A stretch of DNA of 64,000 nt from Leptospira paudalimensis (GTDB taxonomy: Bacteria > Spirochaetota > Leptospiria > Leptospirales > Leptospiraceae): NCBI RefSeq assembly GCF_026151345.1, contig NZ_JAMQPR010000001.1, forward strand, positions 3,482,676 through 3,546,675. Reading direction: 5' to 3'. Below are positions 38,092 through 47,194 of the stretch, piece by piece; within the stretch, counting starts at the first letter, position 1, and each line of letters opens with the position of its first letter. The notes beneath the pieces are model-generated. The model worked only from the letters and a program-made list of their open reading frames with translations, was not told the DNA's origin and ran no database searches. A program made the translations under genes and the position numbers.

Positions 38092-39417
38092 TTATTGAAA
38101 ACTAATCTTGTGTTTGATGGTCTGAAAGAGATCTTCCCAGAGCGGTTCAGATGCCTTACGTTCTTTGAATTTATCGATCCCATGAATGACTGTTGAATGG
38201 GTTGTGGAAAAAATCCTACCAATTTGGGCTTTTGGAACATTCAAAACATCGTGAAGGAGGAGCATACAAAGATGGCGTGGCGGAATAAAGTCAGCTTTTC
38301 TACTTTTTCCGAGTAAATCCTTTCTGGCTACATTTGTCCTTTCACAGACTAAATCAATGACCATATCCGGACTAAACCCAATTCGTTTTTTATTCGTGAG
38401 AAATCGAGCTTCGGCAATTTCTTTGATTTTGTCTTCGGTGAGTAAAAAATACTCATACGCTTTTTTGTACATCACCAAATCATTTACAATACCAATCAGG
38501 GCACGGGAATCACCTTCTAATCGTTCGGCGAGCCAATGGAGTAATCCGTCACTAGCAGGAATATTGTATTCTGAAAAATTAGATTTTAATAATGACTTAC
38601 GAAGTTCCAAATCATGGGATTTAATGTCGGCTTGTAATCCATGCACAAAGCGAGATTTGAGCCTTTCATGGAGAGGGAGTTCATAACTTGGTCTGTCTGA
38701 TGCGATTACAATTTGTCTTTTGCGATCATATAAAAAATTAAAGAGAGCAAAAAACTCTTCTTGGGTTTTTTCAGCTCCGCCATTCAAAAACTGAATGTCA
38801 TCAAATAACAAAACATTATATGACTGGTAACGAATCTTAAATGATTCCAAAGATTCCCGATTGTTTTGTCTGACAGTAAAAATGAATTCATTCAAAAACG
38901 AGGTACTATTTACATACCTAACTGTTTTCCATGGATCCTTTTTTTTGATCTCATTTCCGATAGCGTGAAGCAAATGGGTTTTTCCAACTCCAACAGGTCC
39001 AAACAAATACAATGGATTGTATTTCCCAGGTTGTTCCACGACACTTTTTGCGGCAGTGAAAGCAATTTTGTTGGAATCTGAAGTGATATAATTACTAAAA
39101 ATATACTCTGGATTGAGATCAGAGTCGGAATCATCAAACTTGGATTGTATAACTTCTTTTAAAACATGTGAAGATGTTTCCGATTCCGTAAGAATGGATA
39201 CTTTAAATTTATCACCAACCACTTGGTAAACAGCTTCTTCAATGAAACTGATGTATTTAGTTTCCACATGGCGTTTGATTCCGCTGGATGGAGCCATTAA
39301 GTGAACCACTTGGTTCTCCCATTTGTCAAAACGAAGTGGTGCAATGAAATTGGAAAAGTACTTGGGAGGTATCTGTTTCGATATTTCTTCTAAAATTTCT
39401 TCCCAACGTTTGTCCAA
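38092..39417 (-). CDS. dnaA: chromosomal replication initiator DnaA
   Basis: DnaA opens the origin. Domain I is at 1-85, the AAA+ domain has P-loop GPVGVGKTHLLHAIG (140-154) and Walker B LLFDDIQFLNGG, and domain IV begins near 350. In domain IV, PPRHLCMLLLHDVL is canonical, but the DNA-contact motif reads STTHSTVIHG (404-413) where E. coli has GRDHTTVLHA, so the Asp433 position is Thr. The start is TTG at 39417 with GGAG close upstream; no ATG is in range. At 441 residues the linker domain II is short. Confidence 0.97.
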   Translation of the reverse strand: MDKRWEEILEEISKQIPPKYFSNFIAPLRFDKWENQVVHLMAPSSGIKRHVETKYISFIEEAVYQVVGDKFKVSILTESETSSHVLKEVIQSKFDDSDSDLNPEYIFSNYITSDSNKIAFTAAKSVVEQPGKYNPLYLFGPVGVGKTHLLHAIGNEIKKKDPWKTVRYVNSTSFLNEFIFTVRQNNRESLESFKIRYQSYNVLLFDDIQFLNGGAEKTQEEFFALFNFLYDRKRQIVIASDRPSYELPLHERLKSRFVHGLQADIKSHDLELRKSLLKSNFSEYNIPASDGLLHWLAERLEGDSRALIGIVNDLVMYKKAYEYFLLTEDKIKEIAEARFLTNKKRIGFSPDMVIDLVCERTNVARKDLLGKSRKADFIPPRHLCMLLLHDVLNVPKAQIGRIFSTTHSTVIHGIDKFKERKASEPLWEDLFQTIKHKISFQ

Positions 39418-39446
39418 GTTTCTCCGCCCTAAATGTGAAATCGGGT

Positions 39447-39477
39447 ACTATACTTTTAGCAAGTAGGCAGAATTCAA
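39447..39477 (-). promoter_or_regulatory. candidate dnaA promoter
   Basis: On the minus strand TATAGT (39447-39452) matches TATAAT at 5 of 6 and is preceded 19 bp upstream by TTGAAT (39472-39477). The spacing is slightly long. It lies in the 216-bp holB-dnaA gap, which otherwise holds a second TTATGTCCCTT sequence (39533-39543) shared with the origin gap. Confidence 0.35.
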
Positions 39478-39633
39478 ATGAAAAATCGGGAAACGTTCCA
39501 AACTGTTAAAAATAGTCGAACCGAATAAAAAAATTATGTCCCTTATTCTGTTTGACAGAAATTCACCACATGTTGTGTGTTAGGTGTTCTTTATTCCTTC
39601 ATATAAAGATTCATTGAATCAATTTAAATTCGA

Positions 39634-40566
39634 TTAAGTTGCAAGACGTAAAAATAATTGTGATAAAAGAACATATTCTAATGCAGGAATTTCATAATGG
39701 AGTTTCAATTTGAAGTCGAGGATGGCTTCGATTCTACCTATATTGGCTTCAAAGTTTTTTTGTCTGTATTCATAGAGTAATAACAAACAAATCATTTCTA
39801 AAAAATCAATTCCTGTGAGACCTTCTTTATTGGAACGAAACTCACCTAATTGGTCTCTCACCCAATTTTCCAATTTAAATAAGAGTATGGAATCATGGCA
39901 ATGTTCCCTTACGTTTTCATGCCATTCTTCTAAAAACTCATCTGCAATTTCAAATGGATTGAGTGATCCACCATAATACAATTTTGATTCCGCGATTTCA
40001 TTCTTTCTGATTTTTTTAATCTCTTCTTGTGGGAGATAATGAAACGGAATACAAACCGAACGAGATACAATCGTCTGTTTTAAATTATGAAGGTCATTGA
40101 CTATGAGAATGAATTTTGTATGTGGTGGTGGTTCTTCTAACGTTTTTAATAAAGTTGTTTCAGCTTCATTGTTGATCCGATTGGCTTCTGGAAATAAAAC
40201 GATTCGATAATCGGATGTATGTGGTTTATAAGGAATTCTTGCTGATAGTAACCAACGAATCGTAAACTCTTCTGGATCCTTTTCTTTTCCGATCGCAATA
40301 TTTTTTCGACGAGGAAATTGAATGTAATCGGGATGCACACCTCGCATAAATTGTCTGCATGAATCACAGATTCCACAAGAGGTTCCTTCTAAACAAAGAA
40401 TTTGCCTTGCGAATCGTTCTGCTGCAAGCCACTTCCCTACTCCATCAGGTCCATGGAATATGATAGAACCAGGAATTTTGGATCGGTCTTTTAAAAACGA
40501 TTTTAAATACGTCAGTGCAACATCTTGGCCTGACACTTGTCCGAATGAAAACAAAGTATCAGACAT
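39634..40566 (-). CDS. holB: DNA polymerase III delta' subunit
   Basis: HolB (delta') is the rigid arm of the clamp loader. The AAA+ domain begins FHGPDGVGKWLAAERFA; the P-loop Lys is followed by Trp, not Thr/Ser, so it should not hydrolyse ATP, as usual for delta'. A zinc cluster [29 protein letters not shown] and SRSVCIPF (altered SRC box) follow. The 310-residue length is normal. It lies upstream of dnaA on the same strand and 6 nt behind ilvE. Confidence 0.85.
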   Translation of the reverse strand: MSDTLFSFGQVSGQDVALTYLKSFLKDRSKIPGSIIFHGPDGVGKWLAAERFARQILCLEGTSCGICDSCRQFMRGVHPDYIQFPRRKNIAIGKEKDPEEFTIRWLLSARIPYKPHTSDYRIVLFPEANRINNEAETTLLKTLEEPPPHTKFILIVNDLHNLKQTIVSRSVCIPFHYLPQEEIKKIRKNEIAESKLYYGGSLNPFEIADEFLEEWHENVREHCHDSILLFKLENWVRDQLGEFRSNKEGLTGIDFLEMICLLLLYEYRQKNFEANIGRIEAILDFKLKLHYEIPALEYVLLSQLFLRLAT

Positions 40567-40572
40567 TTTGTT

Positions 40573-41496
40573 TTAATACACCGGAGTGAGCCAATTCATG
40601 TAACTTGGTTGTTCACCACGTACAGTTTCAAAAAAGACAGATTGGATTTTTTTAGTGATGGGACCGATGTTTCCATTTCCAATCACTCTTCTATCCACTT
40701 CCTTCACCCAGGCTACTTGCACTCCCGTACCTGAAAAAAACAATTCATCAGCGATATAAAGTTCAGATCTTGCGATGTCTCTTTCTATGACTTGGTATCC
40801 CAAATCTTTTGCAATTTGTATGATACTTCTACGTGTGATCCCTTCAAGAATAGAAGAAGGAATGGTTGGTGTATGGATCACACCATCACGAACGATGAAT
40901 AAATTTTCAGCAGAACCCTCTGATACAAATCCTCTTGCATCAAGAAAGATTGCTTCATCCATTCCATTTTGAACTGCTTCTGATTTAGCAAGAGCAGAGT
41001 TCACATACCCACCACTTACTTTAGATAAAGTTGGGATTTGGTTGTCTGAGAATCGTTGCCAAGAGGACACCATTGTTGTGAGTCCATTTTGTGTATCTAA
41101 ATAGTCATCCAGTTTTAAAGCATACACAGTGATGTCTGCTTTTACGTCATGAAACCGTGGTGAAAGTTGTAATGCTGAAGTATAAATGAAAGGTCTTAAG
41201 TAAACATTTTGTTTGGCTTCATTTTTTCTGAGAAGGTCCAAAATGATCGATTGGATTTCTTCAGGTGTGATTTTGATTTGAAGTTGCATGATCTTTGTGG
41301 AGTTCACAAGTCGTTTACAATGTTCTGCTAACCGAAACACATATAGATTTTTTTTTGCTTCGTTGTAGTAACCTCTGATTCCTCCAAAGACACCTGTGCC
41401 ATATTGGAGAGCGTGGGTTTGGACACTAACTTTCGCGTCTTCTGACGGAACAATTTTGCCTTCAAAGTATGTATACGGAAATGAATTCTGAGCCAT
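40573..41496 (-). CDS. ilvE: branched-chain amino acid aminotransferase
   Basis: IlvE transfers amino groups to 2-oxo acids to make Val, Leu and Ile. It is a fold-type IV PLP enzyme, with QTHALQYGTGVFGGIRGY near the N-terminus and the likely PLP lysine Lys159 in QIPTLSKVSGGYVNSALA. EGSAENLFIV and GITRRSII are the later motifs. The ATG at 41496 has AGGAA upstream and gives 307 residues, close to E. coli IlvE; a longer frame to 41532 lacks such a site. It is first in an ilvE-holB unit ending before dnaA. Confidence 0.92.
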   Translation of the reverse strand: MAQNSFPYTYFEGKIVPSEDAKVSVQTHALQYGTGVFGGIRGYYNEAKKNLYVFRLAEHCKRLVNSTKIMQLQIKITPEEIQSIILDLLRKNEAKQNVYLRPFIYTSALQLSPRFHDVKADITVYALKLDDYLDTQNGLTTMVSSWQRFSDNQIPTLSKVSGGYVNSALAKSEAVQNGMDEAIFLDARGFVSEGSAENLFIVRDGVIHTPTIPSSILEGITRRSIIQIAKDLGYQVIERDIARSELYIADELFFSGTGVQVAWVKEVDRRVIGNGNIGPITKKIQSVFFETVRGEQPSYMNWLTPVY

Positions 41497-41664
41497 TGAG
41501 ATTCCTATCCTTCCAATCTTCTGGAGTTTCAAAATTAGAAAATGAATTTTATCTTTTTTTCTCTCGAAGCATACGCCGATGGTTTTGATATCGTTCTAGA
41601 GAGTGGTCTTAACTCTCCTTATTTTTCATAAGACATAAGAATCGTTACACTAAGAAGACATAAT

Positions 41665-43539
41665 ATGAATCCTTCCTTTTATCCCAACCAATTTGATTGT
41701 ATCGTTGTCGGCGCAGGTCATGCTGGAACTGAAGCCGCTTATATTTCTGCTAAAGCTGGTCTCAAAACCTTACTCATCACAATGAACTTAGATACAATTG
41801 GGCAGATGAGTTGTAACCCAGCGATTGGCGGGATTGCAAAGGGGCATATGGTTCGTGAAGTGGATGCCCTTGGTGGACTTATGGGTAGAGTGATCGACCA
41901 AACAGGGATCCAGTTCAAGATGTTAAATACATCCAAAGGTCCTTCCGTTTGGGCACCACGTGCACAAGCAGAGAAAAAACAATACCAGCTGATGGTGAAA
42001 CACCAGTTGGAAAAATTACAACACCTCTCCATCAGACAAGATACAGTTGAAGATTTGATTGTGGATGGAAACCAAGTGACTGGTGTCATCACTGGTCGTG
42101 GGTTTACGTTTTATACAAACCATGTGATCCTGACCACAGGAACATTTTTATCCAGTGTGATTCATATTGGAACTTACCAAAAAGAATCAGGAAGGATTGG
42201 TGAACCAACCACAAAAGGTTTGTCTCACACATTGGCACGATTCGAATTACGACTGGGTCGTTTGAAAACAGGAACCCCTGCTCGCGTTCACAAAAACTCG
42301 ATCAACTTTGATGGACTTGAAATCCAAGACGGCGATGAAAACCCGCGCCCGTTTTCTTTCTCCACAAAGAAGATTGATCGTAAACAAATTCCTTGTTACA
42401 TCACTTACACAAACGATACCACTCATGAACTGATCAAACAAAACTTAGAATTCTCTCCTATGTATTCAGGCCAGATCAAAAGTATAGGTCCAAGATATTG
42501 CCCTTCCATTGAAGACAAAGTGGTTCGTTTTGCAGAACGAGACCGTCATCAAATTTTTATCGAACCTGAAGGTTACGAAACAAACGAGATGTATCTCAAT
42601 GGTGTCTCCACTAGTTTACCAGAAGAAGTACAATGGAAGTTTCTTCGAAGCATTAAAGGTTTAGAAGAAGTAGAACTCATGCGACCTGGTTATGCCATTG
42701 AGTATGATTATGTGGATCCCACAGAACTCAACCCAACTCTCGAAACAAAAAAGGTAAAGGGTCTATACCATGCAGGTCAGATCAATGGAACCACTGGGTA
42801 TGAAGAAGCTGCTGCCCAAGGACTTGTTGCCGCTTATAATGTGATTCGGTCTGTGAGAAAAGAAGAACCAATTCTTTTCAAACGAAGTGAATCTTACATC
42901 GGAGTTCTTGTGGATGATCTTGTCTACAAGGGTGTGGAAGATCCCTATCGAATGTTCACAAGCCGTGCCGAATATCGACTACTTCTCAGACAAGACAATG
43001 CTGACCAAAGACTTATGCAGTATGGATATGAGATGGGTCTTGTCGAAGAGTCTTTGTATAAAGAGATGAAGGATCGCTACGCAAGAATTGAAAAAATCAA
43101 ATCCCATCTTTTTGTTTCGGCAATGAAACCTTCTGAAAAACTGACCAAGGTCCTGGAAGAAAAACAGATCACCAATTATAAATTTGGTCATTCACTTGCT
43201 TCTTTTTTGAAACGTTCGGATATCAAAATCAAAGACATTGAACCAATTGTTTCTGAACTTTCGATTTTGAATGAAGATGAGAAAGCTGTTTTGGAAATGG
43301 AAGTTAAGTATGAAGGGTATTTAAAACGAGAACTGGAAACGATTGAATACCGTAAGAAGTTTTTAAACTTTCAAATTCCAACCGACTTTGATTACGCAAG
43401 TGTGAAAGGTTTGAAGACGGAAGCGATTGTTAAATTGGAAAAACATAGACCACTCAATTTGGAAACTGCCTTACATATTTCAGGTGTGGATCCATCGGAT
43501 GTGGATCTACTGCTCTACCACTTAGTGGATCGTAGATAA
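41665..43539 (+). CDS. mnmG: tRNA uridine-5-carboxymethylaminomethyl modification enzyme MnmG
   Basis: MnmG (GidA), with MnmE, makes cmnm5U34 in tRNAs. The FAD motif is [17 protein letters not shown] at residues 15-31. [41 protein letters not shown] and [17 protein letters not shown] are the conserved blocks. The 624-residue length is standard. It opens the plus-strand mnmG-rsmG-parA-parB region, though a terminator and minus-strand genes come between it and rsmG. Confidence 0.96.
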   Translation: MNPSFYPNQFDCIVVGAGHAGTEAAYISAKAGLKTLLITMNLDTIGQMSCNPAIGGIAKGHMVREVDALGGLMGRVIDQTGIQFKMLNTSKGPSVWAPRAQAEKKQYQLMVKHQLEKLQHLSIRQDTVEDLIVDGNQVTGVITGRGFTFYTNHVILTTGTFLSSVIHIGTYQKESGRIGEPTTKGLSHTLARFELRLGRLKTGTPARVHKNSINFDGLEIQDGDENPRPFSFSTKKIDRKQIPCYITYTNDTTHELIKQNLEFSPMYSGQIKSIGPRYCPSIEDKVVRFAERDRHQIFIEPEGYETNEMYLNGVSTSLPEEVQWKFLRSIKGLEEVELMRPGYAIEYDYVDPTELNPTLETKKVKGLYHAGQINGTTGYEEAAAQGLVAAYNVIRSVRKEEPILFKRSESYIGVLVDDLVYKGVEDPYRMFTSRAEYRLLLRQDNADQRLMQYGYEMGLVEESLYKEMKDRYARIEKIKSHLFVSAMKPSEKLTKVLEEKQITNYKFGHSLASFLKRSDIKIKDIEPIVSELSILNEDEKAVLEMEVKYEGYLKRELETIEYRKKFLNFQIPTDFDYASVKGLKTEAIVKLEKHRPLNLETALHISGVDPSDVDLLLYHLVDRR

Positions 43540-43597
43540 TAGAGTGATTTTACTGTCTCCCAATTACCACTTCCTTATTAAATGAATGGAAGTTTAT

Positions 43598-43630
43598 AAA
43601 CCAAGGAGGTTTCCCTTCTTGGTTTTTTTA
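43598..43630 (+). terminator. intrinsic terminator of mnmG
   Basis: AAACCAAGGAGG (43598-43609) pairs with CCTTCTTGGTTT (43614-43625) with one G-T pair, loop TTTC, followed by TTTTA. It is 58 bp past the mnmG stop. The rest of the 43631-43796 gap shows no clear feature. Confidence 0.9.
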
Positions 43631-43796
43631 TGCCTAGAGGGACTCACTAGAGTTTTAAGTAAACGTATTCTTCAAGAGCAGTTTTGATCAAAGGGGATTC
43701 AGATTTGTTTTAAGGTTAAGAACAACCAAACCTCTCCTTTTTCGATGTGCATCCAACGAGAACAGATAATACCAGAACTGAACTAAGCTGTGATTC

Positions 43797-44009
43797 TTAG
43801 TTGATTGATTCAAAATCAATGAATTCTCTATTTTGATTTTTTAGAATTGATTGTTCAAAGTTAAAAGCGGGGCGAACCTCAGGACAACAAGTGATGAATT
43901 GTTTTCGAGATCTGTTTTGATAGAGAGGAAAGAACTCTTTAGTTTCATAAGACTCTCGTTGGCCTAATAATCTGTTAAGCCAACGAAATTCCATTTCAAT
44001 ATAATTCAA
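43797..44009 (-). CDS. possible small ORF
   Basis: This 70-residue frame begins at a TTG 3 bp past the upstream gene's stop. It has a plausible charged composition (FRWLNRLLGQRESYETKEFF) but no recognised domain, signal or good Shine-Dalgarno. ATG five codons in could also start it. It may be a real downstream gene of the same transcript or chance. Confidence 0.25.
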   Translation of the reverse strand: MNYIEMEFRWLNRLLGQRESYETKEFFPLYQNRSRKQFITCCPEVRPAFNFEQSILKNQNREFIDFESIN

Positions 44010-44012
44010 ATC

Positions 44013-44738
44013 TTACTCATAAACAAGGACGTGTGTTTTCTCAAGGATCCAGTTGTCTCCTTGTTTCACGTGAAACGAGTGGGACTCTAAACTTCCATCC
44101 GCTTTGTATTTCAATTTGTGAACCCTACGATTCTCGCCTTGGAAGAATTCTCTCTCGACTAAGTTTCCTTTGGAATCAAATTTGAAATGAATTTCACCTA
44201 TTCCCTTCTTCTTATCGTCGGTTAAATATTGGATTTGTACATTTGGTCGTTTCGGATCAATTTCAAAGCGAAAGGATTCAGTGTCTTTGGTTTCTAAATT
44301 TTTACCTTCGGCAGCAAAGACGTTTCCTTCTCCATCGCTCTCAATGGAATATACCATTACAAGTTTACCTTCAGCATCTTTAACATTCATCTTTTTCAAT
44401 GCACGACCTTTAAATTGAAAGTCCTTACGTTCAACAAGGTGACCGCCATTATCATACACTTCTTCACTTGTTAACAATCCATCAGTGTAACGGAAGGTTG
44501 TCTTACCATCACCCTTCCCTTCTTTGTCTGAATAAAATTCGGAGATTAATTTTCCATCTGAGTTGTATTCATATTCTGCGACATAAATCACTTGGCCTTC
44601 GGCATTACGAACGATCTCTTTGTTCGGAACTCTTTTCACTTTTTTAAAGAGGTAGGCATCTTTGTGGGACCATTTGCCTGGAGTATAACCTAAGATTGGG
44701 AAGGATAAGATGATGAAAAAAATAAAAATTCGAAACAT
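44013..44738 (-). CDS. exported protein with YwqK/MORN-like repeats
   Basis: The ATG at 44738 gives a normal signal peptide (MFRIFIFFIILSFPILGYTP), while the frame extends to 44837 into the rsmG start. AGGAG is 12 nt upstream. The mature protein repeats units of type YNSDGKLISEFY, YTDGLLTSEEVYDNGG, DAEGKLVMVY and FDSKGNLVEREFF, as in YwqK- or MORN-type antitoxin/repeat proteins. The role is unknown. A parS-like site lies within it at 44062-44077, encoding part of SHSFHVKQG. Confidence 0.65.
   Translation of the reverse strand: MFRIFIFFIILSFPILGYTPGKWSHKDAYLFKKVKRVPNKEIVRNAEGQVIYVAEYEYNSDGKLISEFYSDKEGKGDGKTTFRYTDGLLTSEEVYDNGGHLVERKDFQFKGRALKKMNVKDAEGKLVMVYSIESDGEGNVFAAEGKNLETKDTESFRFEIDPKRPNVQIQYLTDDKKKGIGEIHFKFDSKGNLVEREFFQGENRRVHKLKYKADGSLESHSFHVKQGDNWILEKTHVLVYE
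44062..44077. promoter_or_regulatory. parS centromere-like site (15/16)
   Basis: TGTTTCACGTGAAACG matches the 16-bp ParB-binding consensus TGTTTCACGTGAAACA at all but the last base, with the core palindrome GTTTCACGTGAAAC intact. It lies inside a coding region, 959 bp from the second copy and about 1.5 kb upstream of parA. Confidence 0.9.
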
Positions 44739-44796
44739 GGAAATGATTTCTCCTACAGGAGACATCGGCGAAATTCTATAAAACGATAATACGATT

Positions 44797-45540
44797 ATGT
44801 CAGAAAAAACCATCCAAGAAGAAATCCAAACAATCATTCCCGAACTCTTTCCATTAATTGAACCAGAATTTGATTGGGAACTTTTGAAAAACTTTTATGA
44901 GTTTTTAAAACGAGATAATGAGAAAGGAGGATTCTTTTCCAGAAATGATTCGGAAAAGATTCTAGAGAGACATATTATAGAATCGATGATCTTTGTTTGG
45001 AAATTGAAAACTACAGGATATGTTTCACGTGAAACAAATGTAGCTGATGTCGGAACAGGACCAGGACTGCCAGGTTTCCTATTTGCCCTTTTGAAAAAAG
45101 CACCGCATGTCTTCCTAGTTGATTCTCAAAAACGAAAGTTAGCTTTGTTGGAAACGGAAGTCACGTCTGGAAGTCTTTCTAAAGTTTCAAAACGAGTTGA
45201 GTTTATCTATGCGCGCACAGAAGAGATCAATTCTAATTTTGATGTGGTCACTTCTAGAGCAATGGTTCCCTATCCTTACATCGCTGAAGTCACATCAAGA
45301 ATGGTAAAACAGAAAGGAATCTTATGTCCCTTTCTGGCGCAACCGTATCAGGATATAGAAAAAGAAACAGAAGTTCTCTCGAATAATGGGTTTGTGATGA
45401 AAAAAGAAATTCCCATTCCTGAATTAGAGTTTGTTGGAAAGAGACATATCAAAATACTGCAAAAGAATTCACTTCCGAAAAAGGGATACCCCCGTGACTG
45501 GAAAGAAATCGTAAAGGAGACAAAAAACAAGAATGGGTAA
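44797..45540 (+). CDS. rsmG: 16S rRNA (guanine527-N7)-methyltransferase
   Basis: RsmG (GidB) methylates N7 of G527 in 16S rRNA. The SAM motif is [14 protein letters not shown], then [15 protein letters not shown] and VTSRAMVPY. The 247-residue length is a little over the E. coli 207. A second, perfect parS site lies in its coding region. Its 3' end overlaps parA by 8 nt. The gene lies in the usual rsmG-parAB order. Confidence 0.93.
   Translation: MSEKTIQEEIQTIIPELFPLIEPEFDWELLKNFYEFLKRDNEKGGFFSRNDSEKILERHIIESMIFVWKLKTTGYVSRETNVADVGTGPGLPGFLFALLKKAPHVFLVDSQKRKLALLETEVTSGSLSKVSKRVEFIYARTEEINSNFDVVTSRAMVPYPYIAEVTSRMVKQKGILCPFLAQPYQDIEKETEVLSNNGFVMKKEIPIPELEFVGKRHIKILQKNSLPKKGYPRDWKEIVKETKNKNG
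45021..45036. promoter_or_regulatory. parS centromere site (16/16)
   Basis: TGTTTCACGTGAAACA is an exact match to the ParB-binding consensus. It lies in the rsmG reading frame and encodes VSRET, about 500 bp upstream of parA. With the site at 44062 it gives two strong nucleation points for ParB near the origin. Confidence 0.95.
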
Positions 45541-46294
45541 AATCGTATCGATCAGTAACCAAAAGGGCGGCGTTGGAAAAACAACGACTGCGATCAACTT
45601 AGCATCCAATCTTGTTGATCTGGGAAAAAAAGTTCTTCTACTTGATATAGACCCACAGGGTAATTCAGGATCTGGACTTGGTTTAGAAGTACAATCACTG
45701 AATAAAACAACTTATGAAGTAATGATCGGAGAGTTATCAGCAAGAGAGGCGATCCAAAAAACTTTTGTTCAAAATCTAGATATCATTCCATCGAATATTA
45801 ACCTTTCAGGACTTGAAGTAGACTTTCTTGGAATTGAGAAAAAAGAATTCAAACTCAAAGATGCTCTTGCTTCCATCAAAGAATCTTATGATTATATTTT
45901 AATCGATTGTCCCCCTTCTCTTGGTGTCTTAACCATCAATGCGCTTTGTGCTTCTCAATCAGTGATGATCACTTTACAAACAGAGTACTTTGCACTCGAA
46001 GGACTTTCACAACTTATGAGAATCATTTCCTTAGTGCAGTCACAATGGAATCCTTCTCTTGCTCTTGAAGGTGTTCTTCTTACGATGTATGATAAGAGAA
46101 CTAACCTCGCAAACCAAGTTGCGGATGATGTTAGAAACTATTTCAAAGAAAAAGTTTATGAAACTGTCATTCCTCGTAATGTAAAATTATCAGAAGCTCC
46201 TTCCTTTGGAAAACCTATCAACTACTATGATCCTGATGGCGTTGGTGCAAAAAGTTATAAAAGTTTAGCGGAAGAAATTGTAGGGAGGGCATAA
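45533..46294 (+). CDS. parA: chromosome partitioning ATPase ParA (Soj)
   Basis: ParA drives origin segregation with ParB. The deviant Walker A KGGVGKTT is at residues 11-18 and the Walker A' region [10 protein letters not shown] at 36-45. [10 protein letters not shown] and the C-terminal [14 protein letters not shown] are typical of the short chromosomal Soj type. There is no N-terminal helix-turn-helix, also as in Soj. It precedes parB by 3 nt and overlaps rsmG. Confidence 0.95.
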   Translation: MGKIVSISNQKGGVGKTTTAINLASNLVDLGKKVLLLDIDPQGNSGSGLGLEVQSLNKTTYEVMIGELSAREAIQKTFVQNLDIIPSNINLSGLEVDFLGIEKKEFKLKDALASIKESYDYILIDCPPSLGVLTINALCASQSVMITLQTEYFALEGLSQLMRIISLVQSQWNPSLALEGVLLTMYDKRTNLANQVADDVRNYFKEKVYETVIPRNVKLSEAPSFGKPINYYDPDGVGAKSYKSLAEEIVGRA

Positions 46295-46297
46295 GGT

Positions 46298-47194
46298 ATG
46301 GCACTCGGCAAAGGAAAAGTATTAGGGAGAGGACTTGGAAATTTAATACCAGTCAATGAGAACAATGTTGAAATTTCTAAGGACGAACAAACGGGTCTTA
46401 GAGAAATCAAAGTTTCTGAAATTGCACCAAACCCTCATCAACCTAGAAAACAATTTTCAGACGCATCCATCCAAGAGTTATCGAATACAATTGTCGAACA
46501 TGGTGTGATCCAACCGATCGTTGTACAAAAAAATCCATCTGGTTCGGGTTTCCTTTTGGTAGCTGGTGAAAGAAGATTGCGTGCGTGTAAACTTGCAGGT
46601 TTTGCAAAGATACCTGCGATCGTTCGTGATCTTTCCGAAGCGGATATGATGGAACTTGCCCTGATAGAAAATATCCAAAGGGAAAATTTAAATCCAATGG
46701 ATGAGGCTTTGGCTTACCAAGCCATAATCGACAAACGAGGGTTAAAGGTAACCGACCTTGCCACTCGTGTTGGAAAAAATCGGGCTACCATCTCCAATTT
46801 GATCCGACTCCTTGCATTACCGAAACCACTACAAGATTGGGTAAAGGAAGGGAAACTTTCAGAAGGACAAGCTCGCCCCCTACTTTCAATTCCCGACTCT
46901 AAAAAACAATTTGAAGTCGCACAGAAGGTAATCATTGAAGGTTGGAATGTTCGCGAGGTGGAAAACTATGTTTCCAATCTGTTGAACCCAGAAAAAAAAT
47001 CCAGTTCCCTAGCAAGTGCATTGGACAAACGTGATGCGAGCATTGTGAAACTGGAAACTAAGTTAAGAAACAAATTTAGTTCTAAGGTAGAAGTGTCTCA
47101 TAATGAAACCAATGGCAAAGGTAAAATTGTTTTTTCCTATGCCAACCTAAGTGATATGGAAAGAATCTTAGAGCAACTCGGTGTGAAATTGTAA
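46298..47194 (+). CDS. parB: chromosome partitioning protein ParB (Spo0J)
   Basis: ParB binds parS and spreads as a CTP-dependent clamp. The N-terminal LGRGLGNLI is the ParA-stimulating peptide. The CTP-binding motifs GERRLRA (90-96) and ENIQRENLNP (124-133) are intact. A helix-turn-helix follows (LKVTDLATRVGKNRATISNL). The C-terminal dimer domain lies at about 250-298. Its 3' end overlaps the convergent ABC gene by 27 nt. Confidence 0.95.
   Translation: MALGKGKVLGRGLGNLIPVNENNVEISKDEQTGLREIKVSEIAPNPHQPRKQFSDASIQELSNTIVEHGVIQPIVVQKNPSGSGFLLVAGERRLRACKLAGFAKIPAIVRDLSEADMMELALIENIQRENLNPMDEALAYQAIIDKRGLKVTDLATRVGKNRATISNLIRLLALPKPLQDWVKEGKLSEGQARPLLSIPDSKKQFEVAQKVIIEGWNVREVENYVSNLLNPEKKSSSLASALDKRDASIVKLETKLRNKFSSKVEVSHNETNGKGKIVFSYANLSDMERILEQLGVKL

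Noticed and set aside
39634..40566. Loss of function in HolB because its P-loop reads GKW
   Set aside because: Delta' subunits commonly lack ATPase residues, so it is expected.
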